This document shows positions 33,229 through 44,284 of a stretch of 64,000 bases of DNA, piece by piece (within the stretch, counting starts at the first letter, position 1; each line of letters begins with the position of its first letter). Both the position numbers and the translations under genes were made by a program. This stretch comes from Paracyclopina nana. Its lineage: Eukaryota; Arthropoda; Copepoda; Cyclopoida; Cyclopettidae. The notes under the pieces were generated by a model, which did no database searches, was not told the origin of the DNA, and saw nothing but the letters and a program-made list of their open reading frames with translations. Where the stretch lies: NCBI GenBank assembly GCA_019096065.1, contig JAGUCH010000002.1:3236501-3300500 (forward strand). The letters are read 5' to 3'.

Positions 33229-33380
33229 GATTGGCTCAGACCTGGAAAAAAAGTTAAAAGTTTACAGCTTGGATTTTTTATGGCCAGTGCAGAAAAAAAA
33301 TTACTGCGTCTTTTTCAAAGGTTACTCTGCGTTTTCATCGCACTGCAGCTATCAAAGCAAATTCCTGAGAACCGAAATTA

Positions 33381-33387
33381 TTATATA
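33381..33387 (-). promoter_or_regulatory. TATA box of the repeat protein gene
   Basis: The minus strand reads TATATAA about 155 bases before the ATG at 33228. With an initiator about 25-30 bases downstream (near TTCTCAGG) it would produce a leader exon that splices to the acceptor just before the ATG. Confidence 0.45.
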
Positions 33388-33399
33388 GCTATTATTTTG

Positions 33400-36300
33400 A
33401 TATTAGCCTCCTCTATGGCGCTAATCGTGTAAAAGTTGTCAAATGACAATAGTACGTGATTTGACAGAAAAAAAGTCGTCCAATTTGTTTTCTCCTAGTT
33501 GAGGTGGCTTATATAAGGCCAAAATGGTGTCTAGTGGCAGTGATATGGCAGTTTAGCAAATCATGCTTGTCTTTTCTCTATTTGTCGATTCAAGATCATG
33601 GGATTTCTCCATTGTTGTTGTTTACTATTATTTCACTCTGTATAGCGATGATAAATCGTGTTTCACATGATCCACTTCTTTGCGTCATACTTGCGTCAAT
33701 TCGTGTAAGTGGATGATGGGAAAATGACTTGACCAGACCTTGGACCAGCATATGTACACTTTTCTGGCCAAACTGGTTCTCTATTATCATTGTGTGGACC
33801 CCAAAATAGATGTTTGCCCCTGCTCAAATGGGAAAGTTTGACCTTCAAAAGTGAAATTCTAATCAAGTGTGTACATTAATAGAGTGGTACGCGAGCTTTG
33901 GCTGCTCCAGAAAAGAGGAAATGACTTTTAATCAAATGATGCAAGCTGCAGGGATTTCTCTCTTCGATCCTAATTGAGTTTTCAAAAATGGCAGCAAGCT
34001 TCGACATGGGGGATTTTTTCCATTCCTCCTATCCTTGCTGTGAAAATCTTGTATTACCATCATGATACGGAAATGATCACCATGGTAAGAAAAAGTAATG
34101 AATTGCTCCCTCGTGACATCAGCATGTCAGCTGATTGCCGATAAGAAAAGCGCGCCAAATTCAAACCGGGCATTATTATTATCTTTGAACGCTGTAGAGA
34201 AATCGTGGCTTCCTTCTCACAATAAGGAGGACTTTGACCTCTCCTTGCTTGGTAGAGGGAAAAAACTGGTTTGTAATGCACTTTTTATGTTCACACTTTC
34301 TATATGGCCCAAAATGTCCTGTCTGACATTGAAACTTGACCGATTTGTGGTCCAGCTTTTGCTCAACGAGGGTTCTTCTCGCGGCGAAAGTTGATCATAC
34401 TTAAGCGCCTCGAGTTTTGTCCCTTCTAGCGGTGAAATCATATATGGGCCTTGGCTTGCTCATATGTATACTCATGAATGCCTATGGTACACATGCCATA
34501 AAGGCCCACACATCAGCAAAGTTATGATAGAAATACTACTCCTAATCATACGGGAATGGAGGCCGAAAATAGGAAAACGTTTTGAATGGCAAAATGATGA
34601 TGTTGGTAATTTATGATGGAACAGCAGAAATAATGATGATGGCCATTTTCTCTGGGTGCCTGAAATTTTCCCAGAATATTACTACTACGCTCTTGCCCTA
34701 TGCACTTATACACAAATCACGCAAACTTTTCTACTTTTGACCCCCCAAGGAATATTGCTACACATGTACAGAATTTGGCGAAAGAAAAAAACCGCAAGCG
34801 CTCTTTTTTACTGCTCTATTATTGCTAGCGTTAAAGTCTCCAGAATAATGGCCAAAGTCCCTTTTTTGGCCGGGATAAAATAATCAATGGACCCATCTCT
34901 CGAACAAAAAAGTCAACTTGACCTCGAATCTTTTCTTATCGTCCTTTACCATGTAGCGAAAAAAAGGAAGCGCAGCTTTCCCCATTTGGAGCTGTAATTT
35001 ATGATGTTTTTCAATCCAGCAGCAGCAGCAGAAAAAATGAGCGCAGATTTCCCAATATAAACCAAGTCTTACTACCCACATCCGCAATTACTTTCGAGCG
35101 GAGCGACTTATGCAATTTTTTATGTAGAGAGACTCGTCGTGTGCGCAAGCAGAGCGTGGCGGCAAAATTGATTTTTCAGCTGCTCATTTGCATTTTCCAT
35201 ACCGTAAATTATGCCAAACATGGGTATGCGACGCGTTTCTTGCTTAAAGTTTCACCAAATTTGTTCCAATTGCTGCTGCTCCTCGTGAGCGTGAGGAGGC
35301 TGAAAACTTTCGGAAAACAAAAGAAATTAATTACATAGGCCATTGTGGCCTCTGGGTCTATTCAACATATGGAGCAAATGAAGCATGTCAAATTGTAACG
35401 CTCGTGTCATTTATTACCTTGTCAGCTTGATTTATTGACAACAACTCAAGTAGAAGATGACGACAACTCAATCACAGTTTTTTAAGCTGTTTTCTCTTTA
35501 GCTGGCATTTTGAGGCGTGAATTGGATCGTAGTTAATGAGGCTTGGCCGACAACGTGAATAATCGAGTGAAAATGAGATTGGTGACGCAAGCCAAAGTAT
35601 AAATAGTAATGCATTTTATTGTTGGAGGAAATTTGAGCATGAAATTGCTGGAATTAACTATGTAAATGTTGTGTCATTCTCAAACCCTTTTGGCAAGCAA
35701 GTCACGCCATACTGCTAACGCATATTTGTGTATAATTCAGCAAATCACGTTTAGCAACTTGGCCGTCGAAAAAAGCAATGTGGTTGGAAAATTAATGACA
35801 ATTTGACGACATTTTGTGCTGCTCCACAATTTTTTATTTAAAAATGGGAAATTGTGGCGTCATCATTAATTATGGTGTGTATGCTACTTTCATTTCCCCC
35901 CATTTTCACTGCCCATGGTGGAATGGCATCAAGAGTGTGGTGCAAGAATAATGGCCAAGTGTCCTTGAAGACTACTTCAAGGCAAAAGAAATTCCGAGTA
36001 GTCCTGACCACGGCAAAATCTCTCCCTGCATTGCAGCTCTTTAGCATTCGATGTGCGGGCTTTTAGCAACCAAAAGTCACGTACAGACGAAATGTCATGT
36101 ACATTTAAGCCAGCGTTATTTCCATTTTATTTTTAATGCAATTTCAGTGCTCTTCCCGTAATTGAATTTGTCCTTTTATGTTCTTTTTCACCCGGGCCTA
36201 ATGTCAAAAAAATTATTTTCCCTGAAATTGCACACAAAAGACCATTTGCAAAGTGTAAGAAGTAATACACTTTAAGGGCTTTAATCAATGCTATCAATGG

Positions 36301-38020
36301 TAGTTTTGAAAGCTACGTAAGTTTGAAGCTTCGTGATTTTTGTGTCATAGTTGAACACCTTTTTTGGCCATTTTGTCGTGTTCCAAAATTGCTTCATTAA
36401 GTCTGGTCATCCATCCCGCGCAATAAGTCAATTTTCCACTCCCTGATTTTTTTCTCCTGCTCCTATAAATCAGCTGATGACCGGCGCAGTTGACCGCAAA
36501 AGTGTTCTTTGTCACACTGGCCACTGCTATGCAACTCAAATGACTATAAAGAATCATTTTCTGCAATAATTGTGGGAGAATTGTGCAGAGTTTTCACATG
36601 TCGTTTGTGGGACAATTCAAAGTCAAGTTATTACACCACGCCATTGACACTAAGCCAGATTATAACGTAATTAATGCGACGGCGAGTGACAATCAGCCCA
36701 GCTTTCACTCAACACCCGTTCACTTAAGATTTCTACACTTGCTCTTACTTTATCAACTGCATCAAAATTGCCAAACTGGAATTGACCTGCTCATTAATTC
36801 ATGTTCTCAGTTCATAATTTTCATTTTTTTTCTTAGATGGCTCTTTACAATGGTATACGGTTTACCAAATTGTCCCCATTTAAAGTAATTTAATTTTCTT
36901 AGTAAAATGGTGCTAAAATTGCCTTTTTTCTAATTTTGGGTCACTTATATATAATTGCAAAAAATTCGTAATTTAATGCATCAGGCTCAACATGACAAGT
37001 ATATCTTCTAATTTTTCGAGGCCCTTTAAAGAGATACCTCAATAGCTCAATGGCTTAAATTCGGTGAATATTGAAAAAAGCCTTACTTTTTTGGTCATAT
37101 ATAGTATATGGCTGGCGCACACTTTGTGAGGAGATTTTCTGAGAGTTTTTGGCGCTGATGAAAAATGGGGTGCCAAAAAGTAAACGAAAATGCTCGCACA
37201 CACGATGATCAGCTTGTGAAACTCCTACTGACTTCCGAAGTTTTTCCGACGCGTCGCTCTCGTCGTAGGTTTCCAAACCTTCATTCGAGTGCGTAAGTTT
37301 TTGGAGTGACGCAACCTGCTTGACGCATGCACTAACATTTAACAAGTCTACGACTTCCCCGCTCAGACGTTTTTAGCGCGCTAGCTCTAATGAGGTGATC
37401 TTAACTTCATTTTTAAAAATTATTTTAAAAAATAAGTGCCTTGACTATTTTACTGATGATTTTAATTATTGTCCAATTATGATAAGTTATTACTTAAGAT
37501 ATTTAAAAAATTGAATTTTAAGGTTTTTTTTCAAGAAAGTACCGTGTGATTTTGCAATGTTTGCAAATATTTGCATTTATTTGGCAACCGAAACGTGATA
37601 CCATGATTTGAGTCACCAAAAAGCGCGAGAGTTCCTCTTCACACAAGATATTTACATAGAGTACTCAATTTTCTTCGATAAATCATCTTGGTTCTTCCGA
37701 ATTGGATTGAGATTCGGGGAGAAATGTAATCTGTCAAATCTGATGTTGGCTCAAATTAGAGAGTTTTTCTTCGTTCGATACCTAATATAGGTACGATATG
37801 AAGCGTATGCAGTAGAAGTGTTTCTTGGATGCAGCAGCTCGCGAGTTTTGGTCGAGACACGACCTAAAGATTTCTCCAGGCAGCTCACGAGGAGCAGCTC
37901 AATTCATTTTGCCATTTCACACCGCAGATTTCATTTTCTGATTCCATGCTGTACCCAAAACATCATCATTATCATGTACACTGAGCGCCATTTCATAAGT
38001 TTGATGGGAAATTGGCATGT
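33400..38020. other. Gene-poor interval
   Basis: I found no convincing multi-exon gene here. Two short ORFs stand out slightly: one at 35872-36066 (plus) with a hydrophobic start, and one at 37055-37345 (minus) in a locally CpG-rich patch. Neither has supporting splice structure or a recognisable domain. Confidence 0.4.
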
Positions 38021-38024
38021 TGCA

Positions 38025-38249
38025 CTATTTTACTGCTTTACTTGCGAGAAAAATTTCGTCATTACCTTTTGATACCTTTTTGCTGCCATATTTCAGGTTC
38101 TCGTTAAAATATGATTGTGCAATGTTTATTATTGCCTCATGAGAACTTTGGTCACGTGAATAAGAAATTATTGATTGCTCATGGCCAAATCCATTTCGTG
38201 TATGCCATACAGTTAATCCAATTAACAAAAGCAGAAACAAAGCAGACAT
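38025..38249 (-). CDS. Small secreted ORF, 74 residues
   Basis: The ORF begins 41 bases past the zinc-finger stop, on the same strand, and codes for a strong signal peptide (MSALFLLLLIGLTVWHTRNG) followed by a hydrophilic peptide containing KK (GSKKVSKG). GT donors near its end (AAG|GTATCA and AAAG|GTAATG) could lead to further exons that I could not place. Its ATG lies only 12 bases past the poly(A) signal of the zinc-finger gene, so it would need its own promoter inside that gene's 3' end. It could be chance. Confidence 0.4.
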   Translation of the reverse strand: MSALFLLLLIGLTVWHTRNGFGHEQSIISYSRDQSSHEAIINIAQSYFNENLKYGSKKVSKGNDEIFLASKAVK

Positions 38250-38260
38250 GTGATAATTCT

Positions 38261-38266
38261 TTTATT
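38261..38266 (-). terminator. Poly(A) signal of the zinc-finger gene
   Basis: AATAAA on the minus strand, 24 bases after the stop at 38290. Confidence 0.6.
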
Positions 38267-38289
38267 ATTCATTCATAAATCCTCACTGT

Positions 38290-40731
38290 TCAAAAAATGA
38301 AGCCTGCATTTTCTAGATCTAATTTTTGCTTCTTCTTTGAAGCCCTTTTGGCCTTTTTGGCCTTTTTGCTGAGGCCATTTCTGTGCTTGACATTTTTGTG
38401 GCATTGCAGATCGAGATTTTTGGCAAAATGTTTACCACACTCGTCGCATTCGACCGATCCCTCACCGTGGCGTTTGGCATAGTGATCAACCAGTTCGTGG
38501 GCAAAGAAAAACTGCTCGGGACAAATATGGCAAAATTGCTTCTTTTGCACATGTGGATGAGCTCTTTTTAAGTGCATCTTCATTGTGACGATGCCAGGGT
38601 ACATTTTGAGGCATTCCGGACACTCGATGGCCAGCTCGGATTTTTGCGGATGCATATCCCCAGTGTGCATTTTCAGCCTGGCCTGGCTGCCAAAAGCACG
38701 CGGGCAGAGGCCACACCTGAAGGGCTTTCCCATCTCCTTCATGTGGACTTTTCTGTGGGCGCTCAAGCTGTATTTGGTGGGGAAAAAAGTGAGGCACGTT
38801 TTGCCCTCGGACGTGAAGCCGCACTCGTACCGGTCGCCATGCGAGTGAATCCTTCGCACGTGGGCTATCAAATTCTCCCTGGAAGTTCCGCTGTAAGTGC
38901 ATTGGTCGCAAATCCAATCCTTGCTATTGGCATGCACGCTCTCCTCGTGCCTTCTTAATACTGCCGACCAATTGAAGGTCATATCACATTGGGAGCATTT
39001 GTACGTCCTCCTCTGTTCATGCACAGCCCGGATGTGCTCGTTCAGCTTTCCAACTCGAACGAAGCTTTTGCCGCATTTGTCGCACACGTGCGGATAAATC
39101 TTCTCGTGAATGGCCATGATGTGCTGCTGCAACTCCACGGAGCCCTTGATGACTTTGCCGCAAATGTGGCAAGGACACTCCGGAGCGGCTTTGTAGCTCC
39201 TCGACTTGGCGCCCAGCTTCAAATGGACGCGTTTCACGTGCCTACTCTGCTGCTTGAGTGAGTCAAAGATTTTGCCACATTCCCCACAAGTGTACTTGAT
39301 ATTGACCTGACTTTCCTCCTGGTGCAGCTTGAGATGCTCGATCAGAGCTGCAGGGTGTTGGAACGGTTTTTCGCAATCATTCGCAAATTCTGCATCTTCG
39401 CTGAGCCTGAATTGGCAAAAATCCCTGCACACGAATGGATCAGTGTGGTCGTGGTGGATGCTTCGCACATGGTTCAAAATGGCGTTCAGGTACTTGAATT
39501 GAACGTCGTCACAGAGTGGACACATGAGCAAGATGTTTTTGTAGTCCTCCGGATTCGGCTTCTTTTCCCTCGTATGGCGTGGCGGCTTTTTGTGCTCCTT
39601 GGCAATGTGCTTGGTGATCATGACTAATTTGGCCTTGGAGACTTGGCAATTTGGGTCATTTGAAAAGTCCTTGCAGCAAAACTTGCTCTCATGCAAGTGA
39701 AACTGCATCAAATGAGCTTTCAGTTCTCTCACATTTTTGATGGGCAGGCCATCACAAATCGAGCAATTGTACAGTGGTTTTGCGGCTTTCTTCTTGACGT
39801 TGGGCTTGACTGGAGAATGAGTTGAGTCATAATGAGCTTGGAATTCTTCAAGCGGTTGGCGATTGAGGCCGCCAAATTGCTCCACGCATAATTTGCAGCC
39901 ATTGATGCCGCCCTCCTTGGAATCCAAACAGGCATTGACATGTGTAATCATATCCTCGGATTCTTGGCCACATTTCAAGCATTGGCTTTTGCACAAGTCT
40001 TCCTTCTTCACGTTGGAATCTTTCATGTGGCTTTTCAGGTGCTTTTTGAAGGCGACTCTCGTCCGGGTGAAAAAGTCACATTGGACATCGTGGTAATCTT
40101 GGCACCGGTAAGACTTGGCCTCATTGTGGCTCAAGTCCACGTGGTGCACTAAATCTTGCACCAATTTTGACTTGAAGGTGATGTCACATTTGAAGCATTT
40201 CACCTCAGGATTGATGTCAAAAGTATATAAATCCTCTTCATTTTTGTCACCACAACAATCATTTAAAGAATTACTAGAAATTCCGTCTTTGGCTTCTTCA
40301 GTGTGGAAGTCGTCAAAAAATGATTCAAAATGGTCTTCATTGTGTTCATGGCCATCTTTTTCCTCATTGACAAAGTTGTGGTTCTCATCGAGATGAGCCC
40401 TAAAATCAGAGCTTTCCTTGCTCTTGTATTCGCAGTGAAAACAGCAAAAATGCATGTATTTCTGCAAGTCAGTCAATTCCTCAGTTTGAACACCTGCCTC
40501 TTTTGTACCATTCGGTTTGGCGACTTTTTTTGTTATTCCAATCAATTTTGGAATTATCGCAACTTTCTTTGGTTTCTCAAATGGTACTTCTTCCTCAACT
40601 TTGATGACTTGCACGCTTTTCGGCAATTTTTGCAACCTTGGACATGACAAGGCCGTAATTTCTTTCGGAGTCAATTTTTGAAGAATAATTCTCACAGGTA
40701 TCAAATTGTGTTTCTTCCCCACATCCTCCAT
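38290..40731 (-). CDS. Multi-C2H2 zinc-finger protein, 813 residues, intronless
   Basis: One uninterrupted reading frame contains well over a dozen C2H2 fingers, spread from residue about 95 to 790. The best-formed ones are in the second half (for example YTCGECGKIFDSLKQQSRHV, HVCDKCGKSFVRVGKLNEH, YKCSQCDMTFNWSAVLRRHE). The N-terminal 90 residues are basic and valine/lysine-rich with no BTB, KRAB or ZAD domain that I can recognise, and the C-terminus is a lysine-rich tail suited to nuclear import. The protein is probably a DNA-binding transcription regulator. Several fingers in the first half have long or irregular spacing (FHCEYKSKESSDFRAHLDENH), suggesting decay or protein-binding roles. 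The lack of introns in an otherwise intron-dense region is unusual and may mean an old retrocopy. Confidence 0.9.
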   Translation of the reverse strand: MEDVGKKHNLIPVRIILQKLTPKEITALSCPRLQKLPKSVQVIKVEEEVPFEKPKKVAIIPKLIGITKKVAKPNGTKEAGVQTEELTDLQKYMHFCCFHCEYKSKESSDFRAHLDENHNFVNEEKDGHEHNEDHFESFFDDFHTEEAKDGISSNSLNDCCGDKNEEDLYTFDINPEVKCFKCDITFKSKLVQDLVHHVDLSHNEAKSYRCQDYHDVQCDFFTRTRVAFKKHLKSHMKDSNVKKEDLCKSQCLKCGQESEDMITHVNACLDSKEGGINGCKLCVEQFGGLNRQPLEEFQAHYDSTHSPVKPNVKKKAAKPLYNCSICDGLPIKNVRELKAHLMQFHLHESKFCCKDFSNDPNCQVSKAKLVMITKHIAKEHKKPPRHTREKKPNPEDYKNILLMCPLCDDVQFKYLNAILNHVRSIHHDHTDPFVCRDFCQFRLSEDAEFANDCEKPFQHPAALIEHLKLHQEESQVNIKYTCGECGKIFDSLKQQSRHVKRVHLKLGAKSRSYKAAPECPCHICGKVIKGSVELQQHIMAIHEKIYPHVCDKCGKSFVRVGKLNEHIRAVHEQRRTYKCSQCDMTFNWSAVLRRHEESVHANSKDWICDQCTYSGTSRENLIAHVRRIHSHGDRYECGFTSEGKTCLTFFPTKYSLSAHRKVHMKEMGKPFRCGLCPRAFGSQARLKMHTGDMHPQKSELAIECPECLKMYPGIVTMKMHLKRAHPHVQKKQFCHICPEQFFFAHELVDHYAKRHGEGSVECDECGKHFAKNLDLQCHKNVKHRNGLSKKAKKAKRASKKKQKLDLENAGFIF

Positions 40732-41459
40732 TTTTAGTAGATTCCAAATTCAAGAATTGAATCTTTCGCGAAATCCAGTTGTTATTGTTTTGCTTATGTC
40801 AAGCGGATCGAAAAAGTGACTCGATCTTGATTTAATGCGCCTCAAAAAAGTATGACTGTTTTTCAATTAAATGTAAAAAAACTTCTTGCGTATTATGAAT
40901 AGTTCAATATAGTAGTGCAAAAGCCAATGCGTGTAACGTTTTCCCTTATCTACCTATTTGCTATTTTACTTAAGAATCAAAAGGAGTTTCGATAAAGACT
41001 TCAGAGATGGAGCTTGTAGTTTATTATTTGCCAATATAATTCAATTTGATCACTAAATTCAATGTTTTAATTTGACTGCAAAGCCTAATTTTGCAAAGAA
41101 GAGCCACGTTGCTTTTTCAAACGCAAGCTTGAATCCACGAACCTTTTTGAAAAGCATCAATTGTAGCATAACCTTAAGTAATAATGATAACTCTTAGTTT
41201 ATAAAAAGTTAAATAACTAGCATTAAAAATTTATGTTGCTTCCCTGTTAACTGAAACTTGCAATTGCTCCGTTTGGATACTTTTGTACTTTTAGTGTGCT
41301 AAAATAATAAAATTAGAGTTTCTTTCAGCACAGTTGTCATTTTCTGCTAACTTAATGCAGGCATTAATCTTGCCGCATACTTGCCTTGCTTCAATGCGAG
41401 CCGTAAGGTTGTTCTTTAATAGCAGACAGCAATGTAGTGCTTACTTTAATTTTTGAGCA
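40732..41459. other. Spacer between zinc-finger and SETD7-like genes
   Basis: AT-rich. It should hold the promoter of the zinc-finger gene next to 40731 and the 3' UTR of the SETD7-like gene next to 41459. No ORF or repeat was seen. Confidence 0.4.
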
Positions 41460-43863
41460 TTATTTTATATTTTTCCATTGTGAATCCGTTGACGAACTTT
41501 GCCTCTGCAGATGGGGATTTTTCGCAATGAAATCGAGGTACATGCTTAAGTACCAATTGGGTGCGTTTTCTAGGCTGTATTGGTAGTTAGCAAGGAACTC
41601 TTCGCCTTTCTTAACAGCTTTTGTAGTTATGTATGCATTGATTACTCCAAATCTCGGAGTGTCCACCTCAACCTGTGCGGAGTTTGCATCAAAATGATGG
41701 TTGGCTTTGTGTCCCATGGTTCCTTGGTACTTTGAGGTACTCGAGTACTCAAAGGGGATAATTCCAGTTGCTCCACAAGTTTTCATTGTATGCCTGCAAA
41801 AATGCAGTACATCGTAAATTATGAAGCATAAAAGTGGTAAATTGATTATCATCATTACGTGTTCATGTTCTCCCTTTCGATGGTTTTAATGTCATGGTTT
41901 GCATGTAGCTGCTCAATGTAAGCCTCGTACTGGGCATTACTTAGCAGATATCCTCCATTCAAAACATACACAGTGGATTTTGGCACATCTTGAGCTGCAA
42001 AGGCTCCCTCATTGGCATCTGCATCTGGAAACTCTTTGGACTTTTGTATGTAAACATACTTCTTATCCAGAGGATCTTGCAAATGTGGCTGATCTCCAAA
42101 GGAAGCATTGGAAGGTTTTTCAAAATGATAAATGAGACCTTTGGGCTGACTAAATTTCAATTCAGCAATTCCATCCAGATTGCATTCAAAAGAGTCAACT
42201 TTTGATTCCCTCCCATTAATCTAAATAGTAAATTAGTTCATTTTAAATATTTAAAATTGAATAAAATGCAAAGTTACCATGATCCCATTTTCAAAGTCAC
42301 CAATCATGGCCAACTCCAAGTCTGGATAAATGTAAGAAATGTCACTGCCTGTGAATTCTCCTTTAGCATTGGCTTTCCCATGCAACCAAGATCTGCCAAT
42401 GAGGCCCCTCCAACTTGGTCCAATTGGAATCCCATCTTGGTACCTTCCAATGTAAGACAGTCCCTTGGAAATTTTGTCTGAGCAAGAACTGAATTTCTCC
42501 ACTGAGACCACACCAAACATTTGCACAATCCCATAAAGTTGGCCATTTTTCAATGCACCTTGAACTCTGAGCGGACAATTATCTTGCTTCAACTTGACAT
42601 AGTTTTGAGTGTCTTTGAGCACAAAAGTTTTGGCATCTAAGCAAATCAAGAGCCTTGTCCTCCATCCTGGATGAGATGCTTCCAATGGGTCAACCTTTGC
42701 TTCTATCTGCCCATTTACCATTTGGGTTTTTAGCAAGAGTTTTCCTCCACTGGAAAAAATGACCACAGTTTTTTCCTTGAACCCTGGTCTTCCTTTAAAA
42801 GCTGAAAAAGCAATGTCCAATTTTGGATTAGTCTTTTCCAATGGGTCAAAATCTGTGTTGAATTCATCCCAGAACAGCATGGGATCTGACGCTGCTTCCA
42901 CCCATTGAATTAGGCTTGATTCACATTGAACTGTCTCATTTTGCTGTTGATGAACATTCCTTTCTGCTCTCTTGCCAAGTGACAGAATCATGTTAAAATG
43001 GCCATCTTGAACTTTTTCTGCAATTTCTGTTTGTAAAATCTTGCACCCATCTAACTTGTAATTTGATAAGCTCTTTGGCACATGGCAATTTGCAAAAAAG
43101 TCACCATCAACATTGTTGCAAATTGAGACTTTTTCCCAATCTGTAACTAGACATTCATCACCAAATTGGTGAGGCTGGCAGCCCAAAATCGCAGTATTAT
43201 TGTGTATAGCTTTAAAGTACAATTTGCCTGAAAATGAAGTAGTCAAAATGGTTAAAAATTAAACATAGCTAACATTATTTTTTGAAGTGTTTACCAGATG
43301 TGTCAGAAATATTGGCCAACAAATTTTCTTGGGTAAAAGTTTTGTGTACTCCAACCAATTTTCCTCCCCTTGCATATCCTGTTATAAAATCCTTGGTAAC
43401 TAAGAAAATAGTCACTTGACCCTGAAATTCAAACAATTTGCTTTTGTAGTAGCTCAATTTAAGTTTTTTAGTATCTAACCTCAAGCAGATCATTGACAAA
43501 TGTTCCAGTCACTTTCTTCACATCTTCATATCCCAATTTCAAGCATTTGTTGTGCTTGAGGCCATAGTTTAATTTCTCATTTGACCCATATTGACCAAAG
43601 GTCAAGGTACCTAGGCCATTGAATGGGCCACGTTTCGGTTTGTGGCCTCCACTTGTTTTATAATCATACATGAAAATCGCCCCTTCATCCTCACATGACA
43701 CTGTTTTAACTATCAAATCATTTGATGCTAAGTCCTCGCTACCGATTGGACACTCAAACTTGGGATCACTAACTTTGTCAAACCAGTGTTTGAAATCACT
43801 TAAATTAAGTCCGTGGCAGCTTGCATAGAATGACACAATGCAAACAAATGACAAGAGATGCAT
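41460..43863 (-). CDS. SETD7-like MORN/SET protein with a signal peptide
   Basis: Five exons with consistent phases (43863..43480, 43421..43295, 43227..42278, 42220..41859, 41793..41460) give 718 residues, about twice SETD7 (366). The start MHLLSFVCIVSFYASCHG is a good signal peptide; a longer start at 43902 would add 13 residues. MORN-like strands occur near GPFNGLGTLTFGQYG, ITGYARGGKLVGV and SDISYIYPDLELAMIGDFENG. The C-terminal SET region follows SETD7 in order: IYHFEK, DPLDKKYVYI, GAFAAQDV, the NH motif MGHKANHHF near residue 640, PRFGVINAYITTKAVKKGEEFL and NYQYSLENAPNWY. SETD7 methylates lysines of histones and other proteins in the nucleus or cytosol. Here the signal peptide suggests export or ER passage, so the substrate is unknown. 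The active-site Asn, His and Tyr appear retained. Confidence 0.85.
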
Positions 43864-44284
43864 TTCACTGACTGAGAACTTCGTCAAGTGAGCTTGTGGC
43901 ATCCCAGGTAAACATAATGAAAGAACTTACTCATCAACTTTTTGGCCCATTCTAACATTTATCCTATCTTCCAAAGGAAATGGAAAAAATGCAATTATTA
44001 GTTGAATATTGAAACAACGTTCTAAAATGATTACTTGTCATCATGCAAAATTATCAAATGATTCGAGTCATTCTTTACGAATTAAAGATTTACAGCAATG
44101 AATAATTCTATCATTGAAGGTTTATGATATGTTAATGATGAGCATGGTAAATGTATAGACAATTTTGAGAAAGCTAACATTTTATCAATGCCACATGCTG
44201 TTTAATCATTCCCCTCAGTTAGCTCAGTTATTGATTAAACATAAACATATTGAAGGCTGGTTCCATTAAGCAGGCAGCAAAACC
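43864..44284. promoter_or_regulatory. Divergent promoter interval, SETD7-like / CFAP57
   Basis: The two start codons are 421 bases apart and face away from each other, so both promoters lie here. The sequence is AT-rich with no clear TATA. Confidence 0.5.

Noticed and set aside
35872-36066. Plus-strand ORF with hydrophobic start (MVCMLLSFPPIFTAHGG).
   Set aside because: Short, weak leader and no intron or promoter support; likely chance in a gene desert.
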